Assembly: GCF_002288635.1 (NCBI RefSeq)
Contig: NZ_NRSW01000001.1
Location: 3,243,852-3,307,851, forward strand
Source: Mucilaginibacter sp. MD40
Lineage (GTDB): Bacteria; Bacteroidota; Bacteroidia; Sphingobacteriales; Sphingobacteriaceae
DNA length: 64,000 bases
Direction: 5' to 3'
Below are positions 36,512 to 44,823 of the stretch, piece by piece. A model generated the notes under the pieces. It searched no databases. It was not told where the DNA came from and was given only the letters and a program-made list of their open reading frames with translations. Every line of letters starts with the position of its first letter. Position 1 is the first letter of the stretch. A program made the position numbers and the translations under genes.

Positions 36512-36551
36512 CTGCGGAACAAGTCGGGTAATTAAACTACTTGTTCCGCAG
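36512..36551 (+). terminator. Long hairpin after the tricorn-like gene
   Basis: CTGCGGAACAAGT (36512-36524) pairs perfectly with ACTTGTTCCGCAG (36539-36551) over a 14-nt loop. No U-tract follows, so it may act as an mRNA 3' stabiliser or a Rho-linked end rather than a classic terminator. Confidence 0.5.
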
Positions 36552-36657
36552 ATAATAATATCATCACCTAAGCAAAAACGCCCCATCGGTACCGCCTGCA
36601 GGTGCAATTGCCAAATCAAATTGTTATGTTTGACCCAGAAATTTCTTAACCATAAGC

Positions 36658-37449
36658 ATGAGTAATTTTTGGGAATATTTAAAAACCAGGCAATTCAGGA
36701 ACACCATACTTTTAGTAATAGCTACTACTATTGGTATTGTGTTGATCGCTTTTTTTAGCCTTAGTTATTATACCCGCCATGGCGAAGGCATACCTGTGCC
36801 GAAATTAAAAGGGCTTGACGTGAACAAAGCCATGGAAACACTTAAAGAGCAAGGCTTTAATTATAAAATAGATTCGGTTTTTGTGCCCGACCAGGCACCG
36901 GGTACCATTGTTGAACAGGACCCTGACGCTGGCACCAATGTAAAGGAAAACCGCACCATATACCTCACTATGGTTACTCAGCAGGCGCCAAATGTATCGC
37001 TGCCTGATATTATTACCGAGCAAAGCATCTACCGCGAAGCTGTGGCGGTATTATCTAACAGTGGCTTAAAGGTAGGCGATACTTCGTATGTATCAGACAT
37101 TGCCCGTGACCGGGTACTGGAAGTACGCTTTGGCGGACAGGTAATAAAGCCTGGGACTAAAATACCTAAAGGATCACGAGTGGATCTGGTATTGGGTAAC
37201 GGTGAGGGTGCAAGCGAGGTAGATATACCAGAACTGGTTAATCTTGACCTTGACGCGGCTAAATTCGCTATTCGCGGTGCTAAACTAACCGTAGGTACCA
37301 TTACATATGAAGGAGCCATAACCGATTCGGCTAATGTGGTTGTAGTTTCACAATCGCCCATGAAAACTGATTCACTGAGCAAAACCAGTATTGGCACCCG
37401 TATTAATTTAACCGTAAAACAAGGCCAGCCTACTGATGTGCCAAATTAA
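36658..37449 (+). CDS. Membrane-anchored PASTA domain protein (no kinase)
   Basis: A 263-residue protein with a cytoplasmic tip, one transmembrane helix (about 17-38) and three PASTA domains: about 45-107 (VPKLKGLDVNKAMETLKEQG), 113-180 and 187-258 (DIPELVNLDLDAAKFAIRG). PASTA modules bind muropeptides or beta-lactams in Ser/Thr kinases and PBPs, but no kinase or penicillin-binding domain is fused here. It is first in an operon with rhodanese, MltG, thioesterase and YihY. The next gene overlaps its end by 14 nt. Confidence 0.9.
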   Translation: MSNFWEYLKTRQFRNTILLVIATTIGIVLIAFFSLSYYTRHGEGIPVPKLKGLDVNKAMETLKEQGFNYKIDSVFVPDQAPGTIVEQDPDAGTNVKENRTIYLTMVTQQAPNVSLPDIITEQSIYREAVAVLSNSGLKVGDTSYVSDIARDRVLEVRFGGQVIKPGTKIPKGSRVDLVLGNGEGASEVDIPELVNLDLDAAKFAIRGAKLTVGTITYEGAITDSANVVVVSQSPMKTDSLSKTSIGTRINLTVKQGQPTDVPN

Positions 37450-37741
37450 TGCCGGCCAGCTAAACGAATTACTCAACAATGGCACACCTATAAACTTACT
37501 GGATGTGCGTGAGGCTATTGAATTTAATACCTTTAACATAGGGGGTGTTAATATACCGGTTAACCGTTTGGCAGCCAATATCAATAAGTTAAGTTACAAC
37601 AAAACCGACCAGATCATCGTTATTTGCAGTGCAGGTATACGCAGTAAAACCGCACAGGAAATCTTAACAGAAAATGGCTTCAAAAACGTTTTGAACCTGA
37701 AAGGCGGCCTATTGGCACTGCAAAAATTAAAACAGATTTAA
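37436..37741 (+). CDS. Single-domain rhodanese
   Basis: A 101-residue rhodanese domain with LLDVREAIEF, then the catalytic loop CSAGIRS with C64. It is expected to bind persulfide or transfer sulfane sulfur in the cytoplasm. The protein is small, like GlpE/PspE, without a signal peptide. Its start overlaps the PASTA gene by 14 nt and MltG follows 19 nt later. Confidence 0.88.
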   Translation: MCQINAGQLNELLNNGTPINLLDVREAIEFNTFNIGGVNIPVNRLAANINKLSYNKTDQIIVICSAGIRSKTAQEILTENGFKNVLNLKGGLLALQKLKQI

Positions 37742-37760
37742 AAAACTCCTACTATATCAT

Positions 37761-38780
37761 ATGAAAAAATTTTGGATAGCACTGGCAGTAATCATTGTGC
37801 TTTCGCTATTAGGTACCGGCGTATTTTATTACCTGCGCTTTTTTGGTCCTAACGTTACGGATAAGCAGCAATACTTGTATATAAAAACCGGTTCAAACTT
37901 TGATGATGTGTACAAAACTATTAGCAGCGAGGGCATTGTAAACGATACCACATCTTTTCTGCAGGCTGCACATAGCATGAAATATCTGAATGTTAAGCCC
38001 GGTAAATACCGCCTTAAACCAGGTATGAGTAACCGTAACTTTATTAACATGCTAAAATCGGGCAACCAGGAGCCGGTTAATTTTTCGTTCCATAACATCA
38101 GGCTAAAAGAACAATTTGCAGGATTAGTAGGCAAAAACCTTGAACCTGATTCAGCATCTATGCTGCGCCTGCTTGATTCGGCAAAGTTTGCTGAACAATA
38201 TGGCCTTACCATCGATAATATTTACACAGTATTTATACCCAACACTTATCAGATCTATTGGAACACTACGCCCGAAAAGCTTTTTAAACGCTTGTATGCT
38301 AACTATGAAAAGTTCTGGACGCCCGAACGTAAACAGAAGGCAGCTGCGTTAAACCTAAGTCCGCAGCAAGTTTCTATACTGGCCTCTATTGTTGATGCCG
38401 AAGCTCTGCATGACGATGAAATGCCTACCATTGCAGGCTTGTACCTTAACCGCCTTAATAAAGGGATGAAACTACAATCAGACCCAACCGTAATTTTCGC
38501 TACAAAGGATTTTACCATTAAGCGGGTACTTAACCGCGACTTGCTTACGAACTCGCCTTACAATACTTATATGTACAAAGGTTTGCCTCCAGGCCCTATC
38601 ATGATGCCATCAGTTGCAGCCATTAACGCGGTGTTAGATCATAAAAGTACCGATTACCTGTATATGTGCGCAAAGGCTGATTTCAGCGGCTATCATGCTT
38701 TTGCTACCAACGAGGCCGAACATAAAATTAATGCGAAAGCATTTCAGCAGGCACTTAACGAAAGGAATATCAAACGCTAA
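37761..38780 (+). CDS. mltG: Endolytic transglycosylase MltG
   Basis: A 339-residue inner-membrane protein with a TM helix at about 5-27, a LysM-like region (about 40-100) and the YceG/MltG catalytic domain. Signature segments are ASIVDAEALHDDEMPTIAGLYLNRL, LQSDPTVIFA, SPYNTYMYKGLPPGPI and YLYMCAKADFSGYHAFA. It cleaves nascent glycan strands and helps set chain length. The first acidic residue of the usual IVExE motif is Asp, while the second Glu, the conserved one, is present. The stop overlaps the next start (TAATG). Confidence 0.94.
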   Translation: MKKFWIALAVIIVLSLLGTGVFYYLRFFGPNVTDKQQYLYIKTGSNFDDVYKTISSEGIVNDTTSFLQAAHSMKYLNVKPGKYRLKPGMSNRNFINMLKSGNQEPVNFSFHNIRLKEQFAGLVGKNLEPDSASMLRLLDSAKFAEQYGLTIDNIYTVFIPNTYQIYWNTTPEKLFKRLYANYEKFWTPERKQKAAALNLSPQQVSILASIVDAEALHDDEMPTIAGLYLNRLNKGMKLQSDPTVIFATKDFTIKRVLNRDLLTNSPYNTYMYKGLPPGPIMMPSVAAINAVLDHKSTDYLYMCAKADFSGYHAFATNEAEHKINAKAFQQALNERNIKR

Positions 38781-39187
38781 TGTTCCAGAACGCTACTAAA
38801 CTACGTGTCCGTTATGGTGAAACAGACCAGATGGGCTATATGTACTATGGTAACTACGCCGAATTTTTTGAGGTAGGCCGTGTGGAAATGCTGCGTAGCC
38901 TCGGTTTAACATACAGCGGCATGGAAGCGCAAGGTGTAATGATGCCTGTACTTGAAATGAAGTGCAAATATCTGAAGCCGGCACGTTACGATGAGGAGAT
39001 CACCATCAACGTCATCATGGATAAAATGCCTGGCGTAAAGATCCATTTCCGCTATGAGCTTTTTAACGATAGGGATGAGTTGATACATATTGGCGAAACT
39101 CTGCTGGCGTTCATCAATATGAAAACCAACCGCCCATGCCTGCCCCCTACCGATTTTCTTGAGAAATTAAAACCATTTTTTGAGTAA
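38780..39187 (+). CDS. YbgC-like acyl-CoA thioesterase
   Basis: A 135-residue hot-dog thioesterase. RYGETDQMGYMYYGNYAEFFE contains the catalytic-type Asp (D16) of the YbgC motif, split here as ETDQMGY and YYGNY. YbgC is linked to the Tol-Pal envelope system in Proteobacteria, and here the gene is coupled to mltG by a 1-nt overlap, again an envelope setting. The substrate is unknown. Confidence 0.88.
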   Translation: MFQNATKLRVRYGETDQMGYMYYGNYAEFFEVGRVEMLRSLGLTYSGMEAQGVMMPVLEMKCKYLKPARYDEEITINVIMDKMPGVKIHFRYELFNDRDELIHIGETLLAFINMKTNRPCLPPTDFLEKLKPFFE

Positions 39188-39195
39188 TTTTAAGC

Positions 39196-40176
39196 TTGAT
39201 GAAATGGTTGCATCGCTTTTTACTGCATTTTAAATTTTACCAATACTTTACAGACTGGACTAAAACCGTATATATACCAGGTTTCAGGCCGTTGCCATTA
39301 CATACGGTTTTGGTTTTCTTTGCTTCAGAAATACAGAAGTCATCACTCACTAACCGTGCTGCTGCTCTGGCATATAATTTTATGCTGGCGCTTTTTCCCT
39401 CCATCATCTTTTTGTTTACGCTGATCGCCTATATCCCGATAAAAAATTTTCAGGACTACCTGCTTAACCTTATAGAATTAATACTGCCCAATAACGCTTA
39501 TAACGCGTTTGAAGCTACCATAAAGGATATTATTAAGATACAGCACGGGCAGTTATTATCTATCGGCGTGATCACCGCATTGTACTTTGCCACAAACGGC
39601 GTAAGTAACCTCATGCAGGCTTTCAATAAATCATCGTTGGTATTAGAAACACGTAGCTGGATAAAAAGACGGTTGGTGGCCATTGTACTTACCATAGTAA
39701 TAAGTATTGCCCTGCTTATCGCTATCATTATTATGATAGCCGGGCAAGCGGCTATACATTATGTGCAATTGAAATTGGATAGCAAGGGCTATTTCTGGGG
39801 GCTGTTGATCGCGCTGCTGAGATGGCTTATCATATTGGTGATATTCTTCGTCAGTATTAGCATCCTGTATAGGTACGGGCCGGCCAACAAAAACCGATGG
39901 AAATTTGTAAACCCGGGGTCTATACTGGCTACCTCTCTGGCTATACTTACATCTATAGCATTTACCTACTATACGAACAACTTCTCATCATACAACACTG
40001 TTTATGGAGCAATTGGTACGCTGATAGTAGTAATGATATGGCTATATCTCAATTCACTCGTTTTGCTTATCGGGTTTGAGTTAAACGCGTCTGTCGACCT
40101 TTCTAAGCGCACAATTCGTATAGCGAAACCCCGTTACAACACCTTTAAAGCCCAAAAAAACAGCCAAAATCAATAA
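39196..40176 (+). CDS. YihY/BrkB family inner-membrane protein
   Basis: A 326-residue protein with six predicted membrane helices. Family segments SLTNRAAALAYNFMLALFPSIIFLF, NGVSNLMQAFNKS and YNTVYGAIGTLIVVMIWLYLNSLVLLIGFELNA are recognisable in pieces (AALAYNFMLALFPS, AIGTLIVVMIWLY, LLIGFELNA). The function is debated; it was once misnamed RNase BN. It is last in the PASTA-MltG operon, 8 nt after the thioesterase. The C-terminal tail is basic. Confidence 0.92.
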   Translation: MMKWLHRFLLHFKFYQYFTDWTKTVYIPGFRPLPLHTVLVFFASEIQKSSLTNRAAALAYNFMLALFPSIIFLFTLIAYIPIKNFQDYLLNLIELILPNNAYNAFEATIKDIIKIQHGQLLSIGVITALYFATNGVSNLMQAFNKSSLVLETRSWIKRRLVAIVLTIVISIALLIAIIIMIAGQAAIHYVQLKLDSKGYFWGLLIALLRWLIILVIFFVSISILYRYGPANKNRWKFVNPGSILATSLAILTSIAFTYYTNNFSSYNTVYGAIGTLIVVMIWLYLNSLVLLIGFELNASVDLSKRTIRIAKPRYNTFKAQKNSQNQ

Positions 40177-40230
40177 TAATAATTTGGCTTTCAGTAGCTT
40201 ACAATTATTTTAAAAAAAGTTAACATCAAA

Positions 40231-40261
40231 TTTGCCAATTCGCCCCGGATTTGTACTTTTG
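40231..40261 (+). promoter_or_regulatory. Consensus Bacteroidota promoter of tRNA-Ser
   Basis: TTTG (-33, 40231-40234), 19-nt spacer, TACTTTTG (-7, 40254-40261), and the mature tRNA begins 5 nt later. Both boxes match the phylum consensus exactly. Confidence 0.75.
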
Positions 40262-40266
40262 TCCCC

Positions 40267-40351
40267 GGAGAGATGGCAGAGTGGTCGATTGCGGCGGTCT
40301 TGAAAACCGTTGACTGTTAAAGGTCCGGGGGTTCGAATCCCTCTCTCTCCG
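40267..40351 (+). tRNA. tRNA-Ser (anticodon UGA)
   Basis: Acceptor arm GGAGAGA (40267-40273) pairs with TCTCTCC (40344-40350). The anticodon stem-loop GCGGT-CTTGAAA-ACCGT has anticodon TGA. A long variable arm (TGACTGTTAAAGGTC region) marks a class II tRNA, and the T-arm GGGGGTTCGAATCCCTC is intact. CCA is not encoded. It is a single gene with its own promoter and terminator. Confidence 0.96.
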
Positions 40352-40370
40352 CTGAAAGAATTAGAATATT

Positions 40371-40403
40371 AAAAAGGCTCAATCATCCGATTTGAGCCTT
40401 TTT
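40371..40403. terminator. Bidirectional terminator after tRNA-Ser
   Basis: AAAAAGGCTCAA (40371-40382) pairs with TTGAGCCTTTTT (40392-40403). U-runs exist on both strands, so it serves the tRNA and the convergent metallopeptidase gene. Confidence 0.85.
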
Positions 40404-40416
40404 CATTTATCCATAT

Positions 40417-42069
40417 TTACCGTGGGTCGCAGATCCAAACCTGCGAGAAATTAACGTAATCTCCTTTATAAAGCGTAATGGTATTTTCGGCTATCCAGTA
40501 CCCAAACTGGTCTTTGAGGGCTGAGTAATTAAAGTTTTTGATGTCTTCTGCTCTTTGGCCGGTATAGATCACCATTGCCTTATGCGCATTAAACGGACTA
40601 ACCCATGAAGTAACAACTTGTAAGTGCCCACCCTTAATTATTTTATTGGTCAGAACACTATCTTTTAAAATAGTGATAGGCAGCTTGTTTAAGTATCTTC
40701 CAATCATAGAGTTACCGGAGCGAGTTCCAAAAAGGACAATATCACTATTGGTCAGGTCCATTTTTAGCGCGTCCTCATCTGTTATAATTGGGCTTTCCCT
40801 CGAAATCATATCACGGTACTGTTTAACCCAGTCAAGCATTTTCGCCTGTATTTGTTTATCCGGCTCATGAGTACTAACAATAAAATAGGTTGTGCTGTCA
40901 TGCGCAAACTCATAGGGTTTAGGTATTTTCAAAATATCCGGTTTGCGAATGTTCGCAACCTTTTGCTGCAAGCTTAAAATATACGAAGGAGTGATGTGGT
41001 CGAAAACGGTTAATAGATCAGGAACAAAGGTTTTAAAATGAGGATATTGGCGCCGGTGTGATTCATACCACTCAAGCCTTGCAAGTAAAGTATCCAGATA
41101 AATGAACCTTTTACCCATTTCAAACTTGTAAAAGTTCTTTTCGGTAAACGCTTTACCATAATATTGTTCCGCCATACGGATCACCACGGCCGGTACAATG
41201 GTTTCATATACAGTAGATCGCCAGGAATAATAACCTGATGCCTGCATGGCAGTTTTAATTGGCTCATAAAGGCTTACATTTTTATCCAGACGGCTTGCAT
41301 AGGGGTCAATTGATGGGTTAATAAAGCCATGGCTGAATTCATGAATAATTAAGGTAAACAGTTCTATTGTAGGTGAAAATACGGGTACTTCCGCCGAAGA
41401 AGTGCTGGTAGCCACTACTGCATACAACTTAGAGTGCCCGTTTGGCAATGGGTAAGCCTTACCGAAATTACCGTATCCGCCCATCAAATTAAGGTCAACC
41501 ACATAACTATGCTGCTCCCCAAAATAATTTTCCATTAAAGGCACCACTTTAAAGTCTCTGAAGTTATAGGCAGTTTGCGTTATAACCTGGTTATAAAATG
41601 CCGCTTGCTTAGTATTAAAGTATGCATAGAAGTTCGCTTTTATACAAAAATCGGCAAACAGTTTAGCGAGCTTCTCCAAACGGTACCTGCCGCCTCCGCG
41701 GCTGACGATTCCGGCATCCAGCCCGCTGCGGATATGGAAATGCTCGTCCAATGCGAGCATAAAAAATATTGGGTCATCTACGCCCCAGCCATAGCGATAA
41801 CTTGCCAATAGGGAGTCAACAACGGGGTGCTGCCGGTAAGCCCGAAAGTATTCCAACGTTTGTTGTTTGTAAGGTATGTTGGACGGCGTCATGCCGTTAT
41901 GCCCAAAAAGCATGGCTACAGCATTCAATAATTCTATCCGTGGATCAATTTGATACTCGATCCCATTTACTTTTATCTGATAGCTTTTAAATTTCTGAGC
42001 CTGAACCTGGTTGCTGAATACAAGGCACAGCAAGGCCATTGCGCTAAGCGTTTTCGCAAAAAATTTCAT
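40417..42069 (-). CDS. Putative secreted zinc metallopeptidase (DUF4932-like)
   Basis: A 550-residue protein with a signal peptide ending QVQAQ. The motif HEFSH (H243, E244, H247) within LIIHEFSHGFINP fits a gluzincin active site; a third ligand would lie downstream, perhaps in the helix IVPAVVIRMAEQYYG. I recall a Bacteroidota family DUF4932 with this pattern. The C-terminal third (about 380-540) is a separate domain with an alpha/beta pattern. It should act in the periplasm or outside. The substrate is unknown. It is downstream of a small membrane protein gene on the same strand (22 nt). Confidence 0.65.
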   Translation of the reverse strand: MKFFAKTLSAMALLCLVFSNQVQAQKFKSYQIKVNGIEYQIDPRIELLNAVAMLFGHNGMTPSNIPYKQQTLEYFRAYRQHPVVDSLLASYRYGWGVDDPIFFMLALDEHFHIRSGLDAGIVSRGGGRYRLEKLAKLFADFCIKANFYAYFNTKQAAFYNQVITQTAYNFRDFKVVPLMENYFGEQHSYVVDLNLMGGYGNFGKAYPLPNGHSKLYAVVATSTSSAEVPVFSPTIELFTLIIHEFSHGFINPSIDPYASRLDKNVSLYEPIKTAMQASGYYSWRSTVYETIVPAVVIRMAEQYYGKAFTEKNFYKFEMGKRFIYLDTLLARLEWYESHRRQYPHFKTFVPDLLTVFDHITPSYILSLQQKVANIRKPDILKIPKPYEFAHDSTTYFIVSTHEPDKQIQAKMLDWVKQYRDMISRESPIITDEDALKMDLTNSDIVLFGTRSGNSMIGRYLNKLPITILKDSVLTNKIIKGGHLQVVTSWVSPFNAHKAMVIYTGQRAEDIKNFNYSALKDQFGYWIAENTITLYKGDYVNFSQVWICDPR

Positions 42070-42091
42070 AGGAATAAGGTTTAATTGGATT

Positions 42092-42436
42092 TTAAGAAGT
42101 ACGATTCAACTTCCGTGAAACAAACATGTAAGTTAGCAAGCCTGCAGCTATGCATATGATTTCTATTCCATAAGGAAGCGTAGATTCCGGTTGGTAAGGG
42201 ATGTAGTGAAGCAGCACCAATCCGATGCCTGCAAAGAGTAATATGAGCCCCCATTTAAGTGCGTCAATATTAATATCGAATTGAAGCTTGTTAAGTGATT
42301 TTATGGCATTTTCATCTGCAAGCCCTGAGCGTATCAGCCTGTTTTTAATTCGATAATTCATTAGAGCGATGATCAGTATAGTGAACGCTACAACTATTGT
42401 GACAAACATGAGGGCGACTGCAAGATTTTGTTCCAT
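42092..42436 (-). CDS. Small membrane protein (DUF6249-like)
   Basis: A 114-residue protein with three hydrophobic helices (about 7-27, 60-80, 88-106) and a basic cytoplasmic loop after the first (YRIKNRLIRSGLADENAIKSL). The 'LIRSG.ADENAIK' stretch resembles a Bacteroidota family, DUF6249, often found beside ECF sigma factors. Here too it is divergent from one, sharing a 100-nt regulatory region. A role in the sigma regulon is likely but unproven. Confidence 0.6.
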   Translation of the reverse strand: MEQNLAVALMFVTIVVAFTILIIALMNYRIKNRLIRSGLADENAIKSLNKLQFDINIDALKWGLILLFAGIGLVLLHYIPYQPESTLPYGIEIICIAAGLLTYMFVSRKLNRTS

Positions 42437-42454
42437 TTTGTATTTTTATTATAC

Positions 42455-42533
42455 CCCATTAGACAAGGAGGCTATTTGAAATGTTGCAATTATTCTCACT
42501 GCAACATTTAGGCAGGAAGAACTGTCTAACGGG
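42455..42533 (+). promoter_or_regulatory. Nested inverted repeats in the sigma-factor leader
   Basis: The outer arms CCCaTTAGACA (42455-42465) and TGTCTAAcGGG (42523-42533) enclose a perfect inner stem AAATGTTGCA (42479-42488) / TGCAACATTT (42500-42509). The outer 3' arm ends 3 nt before the sigma ATG. The fold could hide the start or act as an operator. Confidence 0.55.
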
Positions 42534-42543
42534 CAAATGCTGA
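42481..42543 (+). CDS. Possible 20-residue leader peptide of the ECF sigma gene
   Basis: AAGGAGG (42465-42471) lies 9 nt before ATG 42481. The frame encodes 20 residues (starts MLQLFSLQHL, ends TGKC) and stops at 42541-42543, overlapping the sigma start at 42537 by 7 nt. The coding stretch runs through the inner hairpin, so its translation would open the fold. It is too short to prove by coding statistics. Confidence 0.3.
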   Translation: MLQLFSLQHLGRKNCLTGKC

Positions 42544-43094
42544 CTGAAGAGGAACTCGTAACCCGCATACTTAATGGCAACCTGCATGCTTTTCAGCTAC
42601 TGGTTAAACAACATACTAAGCTGGTTAACTCTATGGTTTCCCGCATGGTACAAAACGAGGAGGATGTACAGGATATTTGTCAGGATGTGTTTATTAAAGT
42701 TTACAAGCATCTTGATAGTTTCAAATTCAATTCCAAATTATCTACATGGATAGGCCGCATCGCATACAGCACATCGATCAACCATCTAAAAAAGGTTTCC
42801 GGTAAAGCGACAATGACTTTGGATATAGCCGGATTTGAAAACATGTTTCAAACCAATGAAGATCCGGAAACAATTCTTACCCAAAAAAACACATCAGCAT
42901 ATATTCAGATGCAAATCAACAAGCTACCGGTACAATACCGGGTAGTATTAACATTATATCACTTAAATGAACTATCGTACCTGGAAATTGAAGAAATAAC
43001 AGGAATGCCTGAAGGAACGGTTAAAAGTTATTTGTTTCGGGCGAGAAAGTTACTAAAAGATAAACTGGAAAATTATTTCAAGCAACAGCGATGA
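42537..43094 (+). CDS. ECF-type RNA polymerase sigma factor
   Basis: A 185-residue sigma-70 family factor. The region 2 core lies at about 15-80 (LLVKQHTKLVNSMVSRMVQNEEDVQDICQDVFIKVYK in pieces: NEEDVQDICQDVF), then FKFNSKLSTWIGRIAYSTSINHLK. Region 4 is at about 130-180 with YLEIEEITGMPEGTVKSYLFRARK. Region 3 is absent, as in ECF factors. It should direct an envelope or stress regulon. The next gene starts within its stop codon (ATGA overlap), the usual place for an anti-sigma factor. Confidence 0.93.
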   Translation: MLTEEELVTRILNGNLHAFQLLVKQHTKLVNSMVSRMVQNEEDVQDICQDVFIKVYKHLDSFKFNSKLSTWIGRIAYSTSINHLKKVSGKATMTLDIAGFENMFQTNEDPETILTQKNTSAYIQMQINKLPVQYRVVLTLYHLNELSYLEIEEITGMPEGTVKSYLFRARKLLKDKLENYFKQQR

Positions 43095-43522
43095 AAAAAA
43101 AGGACGAGGAAGCGATTCAAGCATTAATAGAAGCTCAAATAAACGGATCAAATACTGCAGAGCCGCTCAACGATAGTAAAGAAGAACAATTATATCGCAC
43201 CTTATTTAAGGAGCTTTCGCACGATCCGTTTTGGGTAGATGATATAAAATTAGCAGATACTTTGCTTCTTGAAATACAAAAGCGACAGGATAATAAGGAT
43301 AAGATATATTACAACCTGGTTATTGCTGCAATGGTTACTGTAGCTATCTTCTTGTCCTGCCTGGCAATTACAATGGTTAACAGCAGTCTTTTAGATATGA
43401 TGCTATCACTGTTGAAAAATAATGAGCAAATAGTTTTATTTCTGGTGTCTACTGTAGTAATAATTCAAATAAGTGATCATTTATTCAAAAAACATACATT
43501 GAAAAAAGTAACATCCTATTAA
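43091..43522 (+). CDS. Membrane protein coupled to the ECF sigma factor (putative anti-sigma)
   Basis: A 143-residue protein with a hydrophilic acidic N-terminal part (about 1-75) followed by two transmembrane helices (about 78-100 and 112-130). It overlaps the sigma gene by 4 nt, so they are translationally coupled. The N-terminal cytoplasmic domain plus membrane anchor suits an anti-sigma factor, but no HxxxCxxC zinc motif is present. The role is inferred from position and topology. Confidence 0.6.
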   Translation: MKKKDEEAIQALIEAQINGSNTAEPLNDSKEEQLYRTLFKELSHDPFWVDDIKLADTLLLEIQKRQDNKDKIYYNLVIAAMVTVAIFLSCLAITMVNSSLLDMMLSLLKNNEQIVLFLVSTVVIIQISDHLFKKHTLKKVTSY

Positions 43523-43551
43523 GGTTAACTCAATTTACTTAAAGCGTATTG

Positions 43552-44739
43552 CTAACTTTTGAGATAAGGTATTTTAAATAAAGTATTGGGTTTCCAGTAA
43601 ATACAGTCATGCTTAAAGTCCATAATCATATTAAACCGCTTAAGCAGGTCGCCGCCTAAGTTATTGACGATAAAACCTGCCGGATTACGTGTGCCAAGGA
43701 TCAAGGTAGGGACATTGTTAAGTTCAAAGCCATTTATTAAAAAGCACGGTGCAAGTACCACCTTCGTTTCAAATTTGACACCCCTCGGATTAGTTAAAGA
43801 GATGGTTTTTATTAACTTCAAACCTTTTGAAAAATCAGTCTGTGCCGCCCATGTGCTATCTAAAATAATAGCACTCTCTGCTCCGCTATCCATCAAAAAG
43901 TCGCCATTGTAGATTTGACCGCTTTTTTTCATAGCTCCTTTAACGATCATAAAGGAGTTCTTAAATGCTAAAGCTGACTTAATGTAGCCTTTTGGCGCTT
44001 TCATCAATTTTCCTGAATGGACGATCATTAAGCTCCGATCAAAATCAAGCTCTACCTGTTTGCCCTCGAAGAGGTTCCAGCCAAAACGACCATCCATTTC
44101 ATGAGCGGTAAAATCTGTAGCTGAAAATCCCGGATCATTAAAAATAAGCTTACCAATCTGCAACTTGAAGACCTTACCGAGCTTTTTAAAATTTGGTTTG
44201 GCTTTACCAGCCAAATAGTCGGCCTGATCAGACAACAGGTGCGTTTTTTTGACAATTGCATCTTTAGTTAGCCTGAAATCCCATGAACCGGTATCAAAAT
44301 GTAAGATCACGGTATCTGTTCCGTTAACCACGGCTTTAAAACTAATAGCTTCATGTGAAGTAAGTTTAAATGAAATGGTATCGGATATGGCGATATCCTG
44401 TCGCGCATTGTCTTCAGGCGGTATGGCACTTTCAATTCGGGTGTAGCAGGAATCCTTGCCATTTAAAAGAACAACAAAATCATATGTCGACCCTGGCTTA
44501 ACCTTTACCCTTATCGAATCAATATCTGTGTAAAAGACCACATACTTAGTTTTTCGTGTTCTTTCTGCAGTGAAAACATCCGGCCTGATACCTGGCGAAA
44601 GTGTCCAGGCATTTTTATCCAGTTCATTGCCGTCTTTAATAGCCACCTTGTTTGAAGTTGCCTTAATTACTTTAAGTTTTGCCTGCCCGGCAGCCATTAA
44701 ACTTAAAAATATAAGGCTTAGAAAAGTTAATATCTTCAT
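43552..44739 (-). CDS. Secreted aspartyl-protease-like protein with two active-site lobes
   Basis: ATG at 44739 gives a signal peptide (KILTFLSLIFLSLMAAGQ) and a 395-residue product. Two aspartyl-protease motifs are present: HFDTGSWDF (D149) and FLMDSGAESAIIL (D284). Each lies in a beta-rich lobe, as in a pepsin-like or fused retropepsin arrangement. Bacteroidota encode many 'aspartyl protease family' lipoproteins/periplasmic proteins of this kind with unproven activity. The first about 100 residues are a separate beta domain. A longer start at 44793 is unlikely. It converges with the sigma operon. Confidence 0.75.
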   Translation of the reverse strand: MKILTFLSLIFLSLMAAGQAKLKVIKATSNKVAIKDGNELDKNAWTLSPGIRPDVFTAERTRKTKYVVFYTDIDSIRVKVKPGSTYDFVVLLNGKDSCYTRIESAIPPEDNARQDIAISDTISFKLTSHEAISFKAVVNGTDTVILHFDTGSWDFRLTKDAIVKKTHLLSDQADYLAGKAKPNFKKLGKVFKLQIGKLIFNDPGFSATDFTAHEMDGRFGWNLFEGKQVELDFDRSLMIVHSGKLMKAPKGYIKSALAFKNSFMIVKGAMKKSGQIYNGDFLMDSGAESAIILDSTWAAQTDFSKGLKLIKTISLTNPRGVKFETKVVLAPCFLINGFELNNVPTLILGTRNPAGFIVNNLGGDLLKRFNMIMDFKHDCIYWKPNTLFKIPYLKS

Positions 44740-44823
44740 GGATATTTTTTTTCTTGAAAGTAAGAATTTGTAAAGCATTATAACACCCACCAATGGGAAA
44801 TAATCAAACTGCTTACTATAACC

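Noticed and set aside
42437..42536. Inverted repeats before the sigma gene read as an insertion-sequence end
   Set aside because: No transposase or target duplication is nearby, and the nested pairing ending at the start codon fits a regulatory leader better.
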